Shown piece by piece: positions 55,764-64,000 of a stretch of 64,000 bases of DNA (the first letter of the stretch is position 1; the number at the start of each line of letters is the position of its first letter). Both the position numbers and the translations under genes were made by a program. The notes beneath the pieces were generated by a model. The model had not been told where the DNA came from. It saw only the letters and a list, made by a program, of their open reading frames with translations, and did not search any database. Origin of the DNA: Novipirellula artificiosorum (lineage in GTDB: Bacteria > Planctomycetota > Planctomycetia > Pirellulales > Pirellulaceae); the NCBI RefSeq assembly GCF_007860135.1, contig NZ_SJPV01000001.1, forward strand, positions 1,237,299 through 1,301,298, read 5' to 3'.

Positions 55764-57610
55764 CTAGTCCTCAATCAAGCGACTGCCTAATTTAGAAAAA
55801 TGAGAAAAACTCGAAAACCCTCAGCGTTTTGCGGGTGTATTGGAGGTTACGAAGACTTCAATCCACTTACTCAACGGAGGGTTTCGAGTGAACGCTAAAG
55901 TACGTCAGCAGCTCCGAAAACGCAAACGCAAATTATTACGCCGCATCTCAATTGAGCATGGAAAATGGCAATCTCCCATGATCCGTCCGGCGACGACTAA
56001 GATCGAACTCGCTGAGAAGCAACAGGCCGTCACCTGCGGAGGACTGGCGGCGATTGTCGAACTCATCAAAACGCTTGGGATTCGAAAGGAACTGAATCGA
56101 TCGGCCAGCGTGCTGAAACTCCATCTGCCCTATGACGAAGCGGATCACATTCTAAACATCGCCCTTAACTTGCTCGCCGGTGGGACATGCCTTGATCACA
56201 TCGAACACCGACGCAATGACGAAGCCTATCTCGATGCACTTGGAGCCGAACGCATCCCCGACCCGACGACAGCGGGTGACTTTTGTCGACGATTCAGTCA
56301 CGTACAATTGATCATGGTGATGCAGGCGATCAATCGTGTTCGACAGACGGTTTGGAAACAGCAAGAAGACCGTTTCTTTGATTGTGCGACGATCGAAGCG
56401 GACGGCACGATGGTGGAAACCGCTGGCGAAAAGAAAGAGGGAATCGGAATCAGCTACAAAGGACAATGGGGCTATCATCCGCTGGTTGTCACGCTCGCCG
56501 AAACCCAAGAATTGCTTTACATCCACAATCGCCCTGGCAACCGAGTCAGCGAAGAAGACTCGGCGTTCTTCTACGACCTGGCGATCGACCAATGCAAAAA
56601 AGCGGGCTTTCGAAAAATTGTCCTTCGTGGCGATACTGCATTCTCTTCAACCGAACACTTGGATCGCTGGGATGAGTTGGGCGTGAAGTTTGTCCTCGGC
56701 TACTCGGCCCATCGAAATCTTTGCCGAATGGCCGATTCCCTGCCAAAAACCGCATGGAAACGCCTCGATCGATCCTCAGTCGGTGCAGCAGACGAGATGA
56801 AGCGTGCGAAACGTCCGAAAGTGAAGGAGCGCATCGTGGTCGCCAATGGCTACAAGAACAAACGCCTCACCGGTGAGAGCTACGCTGAATTCGAGTATCG
56901 TCCCACGGCATGCAAGAAGTCGTACCGGATGGTTGTCGTGCGGAAAGACATCGATGTGACCAGTGGCCAGCAATTGTTGTTCTCTGAAGAAAAGTATTTC
57001 TTTTACATCAGCAATGAAGCTTCCGACGATGCGCCTGCTCGCGAAGTCATTCGTGCCAGCAACAAACGCTGCAACCAAGAAAATACGATCAGCCAACTGA
57101 ACGCCAGCGGAGCGTTGACCGCGCCGCTGGACAACCTAGAGAGCAACATGGCGTACATGGTGTTTGCGTCACTGGCTTGGACGTTGAAAACATGGAGCGG
57201 AATGTTGATCCGGGTCAAAGGCAACGAAGGTCAGCGGCGAGTCCGTCGAGAAGCACGCAACCGCATCGTTCGGATGGAATTCTGGACGTACTTGAACTCG
57301 CTGATGCTCCTTCCTGCACAGGTCATTCGTTCATCGCGTCGGCGAATATTCCGATTATTAACGTATCGACCCACGGTCGACTTGCTGATGACGATGCATG
57401 ACCACATTCGTCAGCCGTTACGCTGTTGAAGAACGAATCATCGAAGCCGAAGTCTGGATGCTTCGGTCCGCCGCGGCGCCCAACCAAAAAGAACACTGAC
57501 TATGCGAACAACCACGACGAACAGACGACAAGCCAGGCCACCGGTCCGCCACGTTTTTCCGCCGCGATACGATCAGAATCTCAATGAACGGTCGCTTGAT
57601 TGAGGCCTAG
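55764..57610 (+). mobile_element. Complete IS1380-family insertion sequence with CTAG duplication
   Basis: Terminal inverted repeats CCTCAATCAAGCGAC (left) and GTCGCTTGATTGAGG (right) bound the element (about 55768-57606). CTAG at 55764-55767 and 57607-57610 is the apparent 4-bp target duplication, in line with the short duplications of this family. One intact transposase gene fills the interior. Confidence 0.85.
55888..57429 (+). CDS. IS1380-family transposase
   Basis: The 513-residue DDE transposase starts at GTG 55888, six bases after GGAGGG; in-frame codons up to a TTG at 55840 look non-coding. The N-terminus is basic (NAKVRQQLRKRKRKLLRR). The catalytic residues are expected in CATIEADGTMVETAG, IVLRGDTAFSSTEHLDRW and NQENTISQLNASGAL. 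The C-terminal part (YMVFASLAWTLKTWSGML; ARNRIVRMEFW) is complete. No frameshift is visible, so the element may be active. Confidence 0.92.
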   Translation: MNAKVRQQLRKRKRKLLRRISIEHGKWQSPMIRPATTKIELAEKQQAVTCGGLAAIVELIKTLGIRKELNRSASVLKLHLPYDEADHILNIALNLLAGGTCLDHIEHRRNDEAYLDALGAERIPDPTTAGDFCRRFSHVQLIMVMQAINRVRQTVWKQQEDRFFDCATIEADGTMVETAGEKKEGIGISYKGQWGYHPLVVTLAETQELLYIHNRPGNRVSEEDSAFFYDLAIDQCKKAGFRKIVLRGDTAFSSTEHLDRWDELGVKFVLGYSAHRNLCRMADSLPKTAWKRLDRSSVGAADEMKRAKRPKVKERIVVANGYKNKRLTGESYAEFEYRPTACKKSYRMVVVRKDIDVTSGQQLLFSEEKYFFYISNEASDDAPAREVIRASNKRCNQENTISQLNASGALTAPLDNLESNMAYMVFASLAWTLKTWSGMLIRVKGNEGQRRVRREARNRIVRMEFWTYLNSLMLLPAQVIRSSRRRIFRLLTYRPTVDLLMTMHDHIRQPLRC

Positions 57611-57677
57611 TCACGACCGAGGCAACTACAATGGAAAGGGTACGACCTTGCCTCTTTCTGTGATGCGGTAAACCGTA

Positions 57678-58661
57678 ATGTACCGATTGGTGTGGATCAT
57701 CGCTGTCCTATTGATTCTGACTTTGGTCGGGATCGGTTGGTTCACTCTGGTTGAGGGCTGGTCGTTACTCGATGCGGCCTACATGACCGTGATCACGATC
57801 AGCACCGTTGGATACAACGAGGTTCGGCCGTTGTCGGATCGGAGTCGCGTTTTCGTGATGTTCTACTTGATCGGCGGATTAGGGGTGTTTCTTTTCGCCA
57901 TCGTGCAGTTGGGTGAGTTGATTGTCCGTGCGGAATTGAGAACTTGGTTGAGGAGACGTGGCATGATTTCAACGCTTCACTCGGTAAAGAACCACTTTGT
58001 GGTGTGTGGGTTTGGTCGGATGGGACGCACGATTTGTCGCCACCTTGCCGATCGCAGTTTGCCATTCGTCGTCGTCGATCGAGACGAAAGTGCGCTTGCG
58101 GACTGCGAACAGCAGGGATGGCCGTGTGTTTGTGGTGACGCCACGAGCGACCACACGTTGTTAGAAGCGGGGATTGAACGAGCTCGGGGATTCGCGGTTG
58201 TTTTGGATAGCGATGCAGACAACTTGTACGTGGTGCTGTCCGCTCGATTGCTTTCGCCCGGGCTTCAGATCATTGCAAAAGCGACGGACGAGAACGGTGC
58301 ACGCAAAATGGAAAAGGCAGGTGCCAACCGTGTGGTGAGTTTGTTTGCGACCGGCGCCGCAACGATGGCTCAGCTCATGATCAATCCGCAGGTCGAGGAC
58401 TTCTTTGAAATCGTTTCAGGTTCGGGAACCACGTTGGACTTGGCTGAAATTCGAGTCAGTGCTGGTTCGCCATGTGCTCACCTTGCACTCGAAGAGACCG
58501 ACTTTCGGAAACAGGGCGTCATCATTGTGGCGATTCGTCGACCGGATGGTGAGATCCTGCTGCCACCCTCTGCCTCGACCCCGATTCTTCCTGACGACGT
58601 ACTCATCGCCTTGGGGGAAGTCTCTGCGGTGTCGGGTCTGCTTTCACGCGAAGCGCAATAG
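57678..58661 (+). CDS. Potassium channel with RCK (TrkA-N/TrkA-C) domains
   Basis: The 327-residue protein has two membrane helices (WIIAVLLILTLVGIGWF; RVFVMFYLIGGLGVFLFAIVQL) around a pore helix and filter TVGYNEV at residues 43-49. The canonical filter is TVGYG; here Asn replaces the last glycine. The cytoplasmic part has an NAD-binding RCK domain (NHFVVCGFGRMGRTICRHLAD; VVDRDESAL; GDATSDHTLLEAGI) and a TrkA-C-like domain (LALEETDFRKQGVIIVAIRRPDGEILLPP). It probably gates K+ flux in response to ligand. It lies just outside the IS1380 element and stands alone. Confidence 0.9.
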   Translation: MYRLVWIIAVLLILTLVGIGWFTLVEGWSLLDAAYMTVITISTVGYNEVRPLSDRSRVFVMFYLIGGLGVFLFAIVQLGELIVRAELRTWLRRRGMISTLHSVKNHFVVCGFGRMGRTICRHLADRSLPFVVVDRDESALADCEQQGWPCVCGDATSDHTLLEAGIERARGFAVVLDSDADNLYVVLSARLLSPGLQIIAKATDENGARKMEKAGANRVVSLFATGAATMAQLMINPQVEDFFEIVSGSGTTLDLAEIRVSAGSPCAHLALEETDFRKQGVIIVAIRRPDGEILLPPSASTPILPDDVLIALGEVSAVSGLLSREAQ

Positions 58662-59048
58662 CTGGACCACTCCAACGAATAATCCGGGCTCGTGCTCGAT
58701 CGTCGAGTTTCAAAGCCGAGATTCGAGTAGGAAGACGAGCACCACTTTGTAAAATTCGAGTTCAATTTTATTGAAAACCCATGACGCGAAACTGCAAGAC
58801 CTGAAAACGCCGGGAAAACGGTCTGCCCTGGGTCTTCGTCGCCCAGGGATGCTGCGGACGAGCCCACGTTTTCAGAGGCCACGGGAGTGATTTCCAGCGA
58901 GCCAGCCGACCCGTGGTTTAAGATGGAGCAACCGATTTTTAAAAAATCACCGGAAATCTTCTAAGAAACCGAGCTATGGCGAGTCTACTTCTTTGAGAGG
59001 ACGCTTTTCGTGGCCATTCAGCAATACCAGGCGCAGCGAACCGAATGA
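58662..59048. other. Intergenic stretch before the sigma factor operon
   Basis: No convincing gene is seen. The open frame on the minus strand is antisense to the channel gene's end and has no features. Promoters of the sigma factor operon probably lie here; I could not place one with confidence. Confidence 0.45.
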
Positions 59049-59603
59049 ATGTTGAATCCGAGTCCCCAAGTCGATCGGCCTAGCGACCACGATGAGTGTG
59101 CGCTCACCGTTGGGGCTCTGTTCGATTCCGAGGAGTCGCCCTTGCTTTGTTACGCATTTTCCCTGATTGGGGAGCGCGCGGTGGCTGAGGATATCGTCCA
59201 AGAGGTTTTTCTGCAGCTGCACATTCATTGGAACAAAGTTGACTCTCCAAGAGCGTGGCTGTTCCGAAGTGTCCGTAACCGTGCCTACAACCACCTTCGT
59301 GATTCCCGACGAGAAGTTTTCGGCAGCGATAAGGGTGACATGCAAGATCCGAATGCTTTAGAGGAAACGCCCGAAAGCGTGCTGGTGCGGATGGAAGCCG
59401 CCGCTGCCCTGCGCCAGTTGCTAGCTGAACTCGACGAGAGCGACCGACAGCTGATCACGCTCAAATATTTTGACGGCCTTCCGTATCGCGACATCAGCAC
59501 AGCGACGGGTCTCAGTATGGGCAATGTGGGTTACCGTCTGCACCATATTTTGAAAGCACTGGCTGCCAAATTGGGTCCACTGGGAATCGATGAAATCTCA
59601 TGA
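59049..59603 (+). CDS. ECF-type RNA polymerase sigma factor
   Basis: The 184-residue protein has region 2 (LLCYAFSLIGERAVAEDIVQEVFLQLH; SPRAWLFRSVRNRAYNHLRD) and region 4 (LRQLLAELDESDRQLITLKYFDGLPYRDISTATGLSMGNVGYRLHHILKAL). The stop overlaps the start of the next gene by four bases (ATGA), implying translational coupling. The downstream protein probably serves as its membrane anti-sigma partner. Targets are unknown. Confidence 0.93.
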   Translation: MLNPSPQVDRPSDHDECALTVGALFDSEESPLLCYAFSLIGERAVAEDIVQEVFLQLHIHWNKVDSPRAWLFRSVRNRAYNHLRDSRREVFGSDKGDMQDPNALEETPESVLVRMEAAAALRQLLAELDESDRQLITLKYFDGLPYRDISTATGLSMGNVGYRLHHILKALAAKLGPLGIDEIS

Positions 59604-62600
59604 ATCAAACTCCAAACCCTCCCTCGAACGATCCGGAACTCGAAGCACGCATCGTGGCGCTTGTGCTGGGTGAGGCTTCGGAAGCCCAACGGTCAGATGC
59701 CCCTCGCGATGAGCTGAAGCGGCTGATCGAAGAGCATCCCGAACAGGCCGCCTTCATGAGGGAAATTCAAAATGTGGACGGACTGCTGCGCGATGTAGCA
59801 AAGGGCGAAGCGGTGGGTGGTGAGGAGGAATGGAAGTTGCCTGCCGAAAAACGCAAGATCGTCCTTGCTGAGATACACGGCGAGCTTCCGGAGTCGTCAC
59901 ACGGCAAGTCTGCTGTGAGCATGCCCCTTCGGCGTCGTATGATGCAGCGAGATTTTTTGCGCAGCTTCGCGAAGGTGGCGGCCGTGTTGCTTGTTGCCGT
60001 GTTGTTTGGAAGTATCTGGTTCGGTTCGGTTGCGATGCGAACAGCCCAACGTGCGCGAAGCTCATATTCTTTGTCGCAAAGGAAGCAACTCGACGATGCC
60101 CTGCACTCTGAATTGAATGCGGTGGCAATACCGGAATTGTCGAGCTACGCATCCATGGCGGAGGGGGCGATTGCAAAGCATGGCGCGATCGTCATGACCG
60201 ACGGTATCGTGAGCAAGGATGATCGTGATTCAAGCCGCGGACGGTCAGCAATGAGCACTGCAGAGTCAGACTCGAAGAGTTCCCTTTCGGGGATCCGAGA
60301 AAGTCTCGAAGCGAAGTCGCTCCCTTCACCGTATTACCTGCAAGACGATGTGCAGTACTTTCCTGCCGGCCCCGAATTTAAACTATCGCGTGAAGCGGCG
60401 GTGCTGCGGCAAACGCGAAAAGAGGAACTACAGACTCGCGCTGGACAAACCGACGTACTTCGGCGATCGATGTCATTACGCGGAGGTACAGACCTCAGTT
60501 ATTCTCTTGAGGCCGCTCCGGCAGATGCGCCTGCGGCGGGGCGAAAAATGGATGTTGACATGGACATCGATGGCGTTGAGCAAGAGGGTGTTTGGCTTGA
60601 CCATGAATCCGTCCGCGCGGACGGAATGTCGGCAGGGCTTGCTGGTGAAGACAAGGTCTTAGGCGAACGTCTGTTGGAGGAATCGGTCGCCGCCACGTCA
60701 CGTGATGTGAAGGGGCAATACTTTTCGGCTGATTCCGCAAGCATGGGTGAGCCCCCCGCGCCCTCGGCGCCATGGGGTGGTATGGGAGGAGGCGGCATGT
60801 CGGGTGGAGCGGCGATGGATGGTTTGTCGGATCGATCCAAGAAAAATCTCGATCGTGATCAGTACGATTTCGGCTTGCAAGAGAATTCGCCGATGGATGG
60901 CGAAAGCGAGCCGATGGCGACGATCGACGAGTTGAGTATCGCGGGAAAAGTGGTGAAGGGATTGACCGAAAACAAGACGGCGGACCAGCCTGAGTGGAGG
61001 GTTCAACCTGGGCAGTCAAATCGAGGATGGTTCTTTGGCGACGATGCATCGCGCGAGCATGCTGACCCTGTACCGGCTGAGCTGGAGGAATTGGGGAAGG
61101 ACTCGATCAATCTTAACCTTGGTGGCATCGCATCCGCTTGGGATGAACTTCCAACGCAGCAGAAAGCCGAACTTGGAGAATCGCGTCAGCTTGAGGACCA
61201 CTTTGCGGCGATTGACGGGGGAATGCGGTATCGTTTTGTGGCTCCTGAGTTGCCCGCTTTGTATGGGCAAGACTTATTCCGAGATTATAAGAATGCGTCG
61301 CCTCAGAGATTGGCTGCTCCCGCGGGTCTCGATGAAAAGACTGCCGAGGCGGAAGCCTTTTCAACCTTCTCGCTGCACGTCAGTGACGTTTCGTTCAAGC
61401 TTGCCCAAGCAGCACTTGCCAGTGGTTCGTGGCCGGAACCTGGCAAGGTGCGTATCGAAGAGTTCGTCAACGCGATGGATTATGGCGATCCGATGCCTAG
61501 CGAAAGTGAGAAAGTCGCTTGTCGTGTCGAACAGTCCATCCATCCGTTCTTGCAGCAGCGGAACGTGTTGCGAGTTTCCATGCGAACCGCGGCCGCGGGG
61601 CGTGCAAGCAACACGCCGCTTCGTTTGACGCTCTTGTTGGACAATTCCGGATCGATGGAACGCATCGATCGCAGTCAAACCGTGCGTCGCGCTTTCGCGA
61701 TGCTAGCCGAACAACTGAAACCCATCGACCAAGTCACTCTGATTAGCTTCGCGCGGCAACCGCGACTGTTGGCGGACCAAGTGAGCGGTTCTCAATCGAA
61801 CGAGCTTGTTCAGCTGATTGACAATCTGCCCAGCGAAGGCGGCACCAATATCGAAGCCGCCCTGCAATTGGCGTTCGAAAAGGCGCGAGAACAACAGCTT
61901 GAGGGTGCCCAGAATCGAATTGTGTTGCTTACCGACGGAGCCGTCAATTTGGGCGATGCCAATCCCGACCGTTTATCACAGATGATCGTGACGATGCGCG
62001 GTGCGGGGATCGCATTCGATGCTGCCGGAATCAGTGCCGAAGGATTGAACGATGAAATCCTCGAAGCCCTCACTCGCAAAGGCGACGGCCGTTACTACTT
62101 GCTTGATTCGGTCGCATCGGCGGACGATGGATTTGCCCGCCAAATCGCGGGTGCACTGCGTCCGTCTGCTAAAAACGTCAAAGTGCAGGTCGAGTTCAAT
62201 CCCAAACGGGTTGGACGCTACAAGTTGCTCGGTTTCGAAAAGCACCTGCTCAACAAAGAAGATTTCCGCGACGACCAAGTGGACGCGGCGGAAATGGCTG
62301 CGGCGGAAGCCGGAGTGGCGCTTTATCAATTCGAAGCAAAGCCGGATGGTGAAGGGGATGTTGGTTCGGTGTCGGTGCGATTTCGTGACTTGTCGACCGG
62401 CCAGATGATCGAAAACCACTGGCCGATCCCCTACGAACCGGGCGCCCCTCGTCTTGATCGAGCCGCTCCGTCGCTACGCATCGCAACCTCGGCCGCACTG
62501 TTAGCGGCCAAGCTCCGAGGCGAGCCGCTCGGCGAAACCGTCGACTTGAAAACCTTAGCAACTTTGATCGCAGGATTGCCCGATCAGGATCGAACAGCAC

Positions 62601-62659
62601 CTCGAATCCTGCAGCTTGGGCAAATGATCCAGCAGGCCCGAGAAGTGAGTGGGAAATGA
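59600..62659 (+). CDS. Membrane-anchored VWA protein with anti-sigma-like N-terminus (YfbK type)
   Basis: The 1019-residue protein begins with about 115 cytoplasmic residues that include ELEARIVALVLGEAS and MREIQNVDGLLRDVAKGE, like anti-sigma or FecR-type regulators. One membrane helix follows (VAAVLLVAVLFGSIWFGSVAM, about residues 124-145). Then comes a long low-complexity, Ser/Gly/Met-rich region (GGMGGGGMSGGAAMDG). A YfbK-like von Willebrand domain precedes the VWA MIDAS motif DNSGS near residue 681. A DUF3520-like C-terminus follows (FNPKRVGRYKLLGFEKHLLNKEDFRDDQVDAAEM). It likely senses an envelope signal and controls the overlapping ECF sigma factor; that coupling is an inference. Confidence 0.88.
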   Translation: MNQTPNPPSNDPELEARIVALVLGEASEAQRSDAPRDELKRLIEEHPEQAAFMREIQNVDGLLRDVAKGEAVGGEEEWKLPAEKRKIVLAEIHGELPESSHGKSAVSMPLRRRMMQRDFLRSFAKVAAVLLVAVLFGSIWFGSVAMRTAQRARSSYSLSQRKQLDDALHSELNAVAIPELSSYASMAEGAIAKHGAIVMTDGIVSKDDRDSSRGRSAMSTAESDSKSSLSGIRESLEAKSLPSPYYLQDDVQYFPAGPEFKLSREAAVLRQTRKEELQTRAGQTDVLRRSMSLRGGTDLSYSLEAAPADAPAAGRKMDVDMDIDGVEQEGVWLDHESVRADGMSAGLAGEDKVLGERLLEESVAATSRDVKGQYFSADSASMGEPPAPSAPWGGMGGGGMSGGAAMDGLSDRSKKNLDRDQYDFGLQENSPMDGESEPMATIDELSIAGKVVKGLTENKTADQPEWRVQPGQSNRGWFFGDDASREHADPVPAELEELGKDSINLNLGGIASAWDELPTQQKAELGESRQLEDHFAAIDGGMRYRFVAPELPALYGQDLFRDYKNASPQRLAAPAGLDEKTAEAEAFSTFSLHVSDVSFKLAQAALASGSWPEPGKVRIEEFVNAMDYGDPMPSESEKVACRVEQSIHPFLQQRNVLRVSMRTAAAGRASNTPLRLTLLLDNSGSMERIDRSQTVRRAFAMLAEQLKPIDQVTLISFARQPRLLADQVSGSQSNELVQLIDNLPSEGGTNIEAALQLAFEKAREQQLEGAQNRIVLLTDGAVNLGDANPDRLSQMIVTMRGAGIAFDAAGISAEGLNDEILEALTRKGDGRYYLLDSVASADDGFARQIAGALRPSAKNVKVQVEFNPKRVGRYKLLGFEKHLLNKEDFRDDQVDAAEMAAAEAGVALYQFEAKPDGEGDVGSVSVRFRDLSTGQMIENHWPIPYEPGAPRLDRAAPSLRIATSAALLAAKLRGEPLGETVDLKTLATLIAGLPDQDRTAPRILQLGQMIQQAREVSGK

Positions 62660-62726
62660 ACCCATGGCATGCAGGCCTTTTGAATATCACGCAGGTGCAA
62701 GCCTGAACCCCAACGAGCAACCAGCT

Positions 62727-64000
62727 ATGAAAACAACTATCTCACCCATGTTCCGTGTTGCCTCGGATCTCATCGTGCTTGGACTTGTTAGCTTGATAGG
62801 TTTTCCCTGTCACGCCGGCGACGAAATAGACGGAGCCAGGTTTAGCAGTTCCATTGGCCCCGATGGCACCGGTTCGATCGTTGTCGAAGCCCACGGCCAT
62901 CTACCGGAGCCGCCGGTGTTCTACACCGCCAAGGCCAACGGAACCGCCAAAGTCAGCACCGATTACATTGAGCAATCAATTGATGTGGCAATCCGTGTCA
63001 TTCAAGGTGATGCGAAGACGCTGAGCTTTGGGCTCCGGGGTGAAGGACAAGTGATCTCGGTTGAGGGTGACAACGTGCTGTCGTGGTCCGTTCGCCAAGT
63101 GGGCTCCGATCGGTTCCTTGACCTGCACCTGGAAGAAAACGCTACGGATGCGAAAGCGATCGTCGTGGTCCGTTCACCTGATTTTAAATCCAAGCTTCCC
63201 GCAGCGATCGATCTAACCCACCTCGCGCCGGGAGACTCGGTTGGTTTTGATGCGACGTTGACGATCGAGTACGTCCCCGAAATGGAGGGCACCGTGACTG
63301 ACGTGACGGGGTTTGCTCCGATCGATGCCGATGGCACCGTCAAACGTTTTCAAACCTCGACCGGGGGACAAATCACACTGTCGCTCCGTCGCAGTGGTGC
63401 TGCGCCCCCGTCCGTTGAGTGGATCGATACCACATTGCGGGGCGATGTTCATGCCGATAGCGATTCGGTTGCGTTTCAGTTTCGAGGCACGGCACGGGTC
63501 AGCGAAGACAATGCTGAAATCACGATTCTGTCTGGCAATGCCGCGGTCAGCCAAGTGCCGAGCGATCCCCATTATCGCTTGCGACTCGTCATCGAGAACA
63601 AAATACCGGTCTACAAGCTTGTGTTTCCCAAAGCGGGTGAGTATCCCGTCACACTCGAATTCGTTGCGACATTGGCCACGCCCGAGGCCAACGGGCATCG
63701 CATGGACTTCACCATTGCCGCCAGCGCTGTCGTTCCCTTGACGCTCATGGGACTCGATGCGGATCTCGAGTTTCACCGCGATCAACAATCGGTGGTGCCA
63801 CTACGAGACGATGACGCTTGGTTGGGTTTTTTGCCCGCCAGCGGGCGTACTCGGCTGCAGTGGAAAACCGCGCGCAAGGCAGGTGACGGAAAACTCTTCT
63901 TCACCACGACCGGCCATGTCGAAGCCAAGGTCGGTGCGGGCTTGCTGCGTCAGGACCATCAGATTGACTTCCAAGTCCTTCAGGGTGAGCTGAAGAGCAT
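62727..64000 (+). CDS. Secreted beta-rich protein of unknown function, C-terminus beyond right edge
   Basis: An uninterrupted frame starts at ATG 62727 and leaves the window after 424 residues. A signal peptide (VASDLIVLGLVSLIGFPCHAG) is followed by sequence rich in beta strands: GPDGTGSIVVEAHGHLPEPP, TLSFGLRGEGQVISVEGDN, FKSKLPAAIDLTHLAPGDSVG, ITLSLRRSGAAPPSVEWIDT and LVFPKAGEYPVTLEF. It lies 67 bp after the VWA protein and in the same direction, so it probably belongs to the same operon. The family is not recognised beyond resemblance to large conserved planctomycete proteins placed after such VWA genes. Confidence 0.8.
   Translation, partial: MKTTISPMFRVASDLIVLGLVSLIGFPCHAGDEIDGARFSSSIGPDGTGSIVVEAHGHLPEPPVFYTAKANGTAKVSTDYIEQSIDVAIRVIQGDAKTLSFGLRGEGQVISVEGDNVLSWSVRQVGSDRFLDLHLEENATDAKAIVVVRSPDFKSKLPAAIDLTHLAPGDSVGFDATLTIEYVPEMEGTVTDVTGFAPIDADGTVKRFQTSTGGQITLSLRRSGAAPPSVEWIDTTLRGDVHADSDSVAFQFRGTARVSEDNAEITILSGNAAVSQVPSDPHYRLRLVIENKIPVYKLVFPKAGEYPVTLEFVATLATPEANGHRMDFTIAASAVVPLTLMGLDADLEFHRDQQSVVPLRDDDAWLGFLPASGRTRLQWKTARKAGDGKLFFTTTGHVEAKVGAGLLRQDHQIDFQVLQGELKS

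Overview
The window looks like chromosome from a marine planctomycete of the Pirellulaceae (Rhodopirellula-like). The pointers are a PVC-type haem-binding CxxCH protein, a secreted mini-protein with an LETRRLL (LEPR-XLL-like) N-terminus, DUF1559-free but typical planctomycete families (DUF6868, DUF4173, a TolC-like lipoprotein), formylglycine sulfatases, many secreted glycoside hydrolases, and abundant short palindromic intergenic repeats. The genus is an inference from gene content only.

Layout. 1-25.1 kb is ordinary core-like chromosome with intact genes: a left-edge outer-membrane lipoprotein, divergent from a DUF134 regulator / NifX-like / cytochrome c peroxidase operon; SMP-30 and TrpB2-like enzymes; an aldehyde dehydrogenase; a secreted FAD oxidoreductase; a bifunctional fucokinase/guanylyltransferase; FxsA; a PVC cytochrome-like protein; purE-purK; a UvrD/PcrA helicase; DUF2237; and a tRNA-Arg(ACG) with its terminator.

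From the 3' side of that tRNA to about 45.5 kb lies an accessory island of polysaccharide-degradation genes. Three large hydrolases are intact (GH9, a clan GH-A enzyme, GH2). They sit among many decayed and fused fragments: IS66, pectate-lyase-like, agarase-like, two IS1380 remnants, a RAYT remnant, a sulfatase stub, a C-terminally cut mannose-6-phosphate isomerase, the tail of a sugar porter, and a GH30 piece fused in frame to a BNR/sialidase-like propeller. 45.7-57.6 kb continues as accessory DNA: a beta-propeller protein, the LEPR-like mini-protein, a Tat-exported protein, three DUF1254/DUF1214 paralogues (the first truncated), a sulfatase, an alcohol dehydrogenase stub and a complete IS1380-family element.

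57.7-64 kb is again intact: a K+ channel with RCK domains, then an ECF sigma factor whose stop overlaps a 1019-residue membrane-anchored VWA protein, followed by a secreted protein that leaves the window.

The most interesting signal is in the small mobile DNA. Two unrelated short inverted-repeat families (about 124 bp and 110 bp) and the full IS1380 element are all bounded by CTAG on both sides. Two of the short elements sit on a CTAG that supplies the TAG stop codon of the neighbouring gene, leaving that gene intact. The 110-bp family shares its terminal repeat with the left end of a decayed IS1380 copy, which suggests it is mobilised by that type of transposase.
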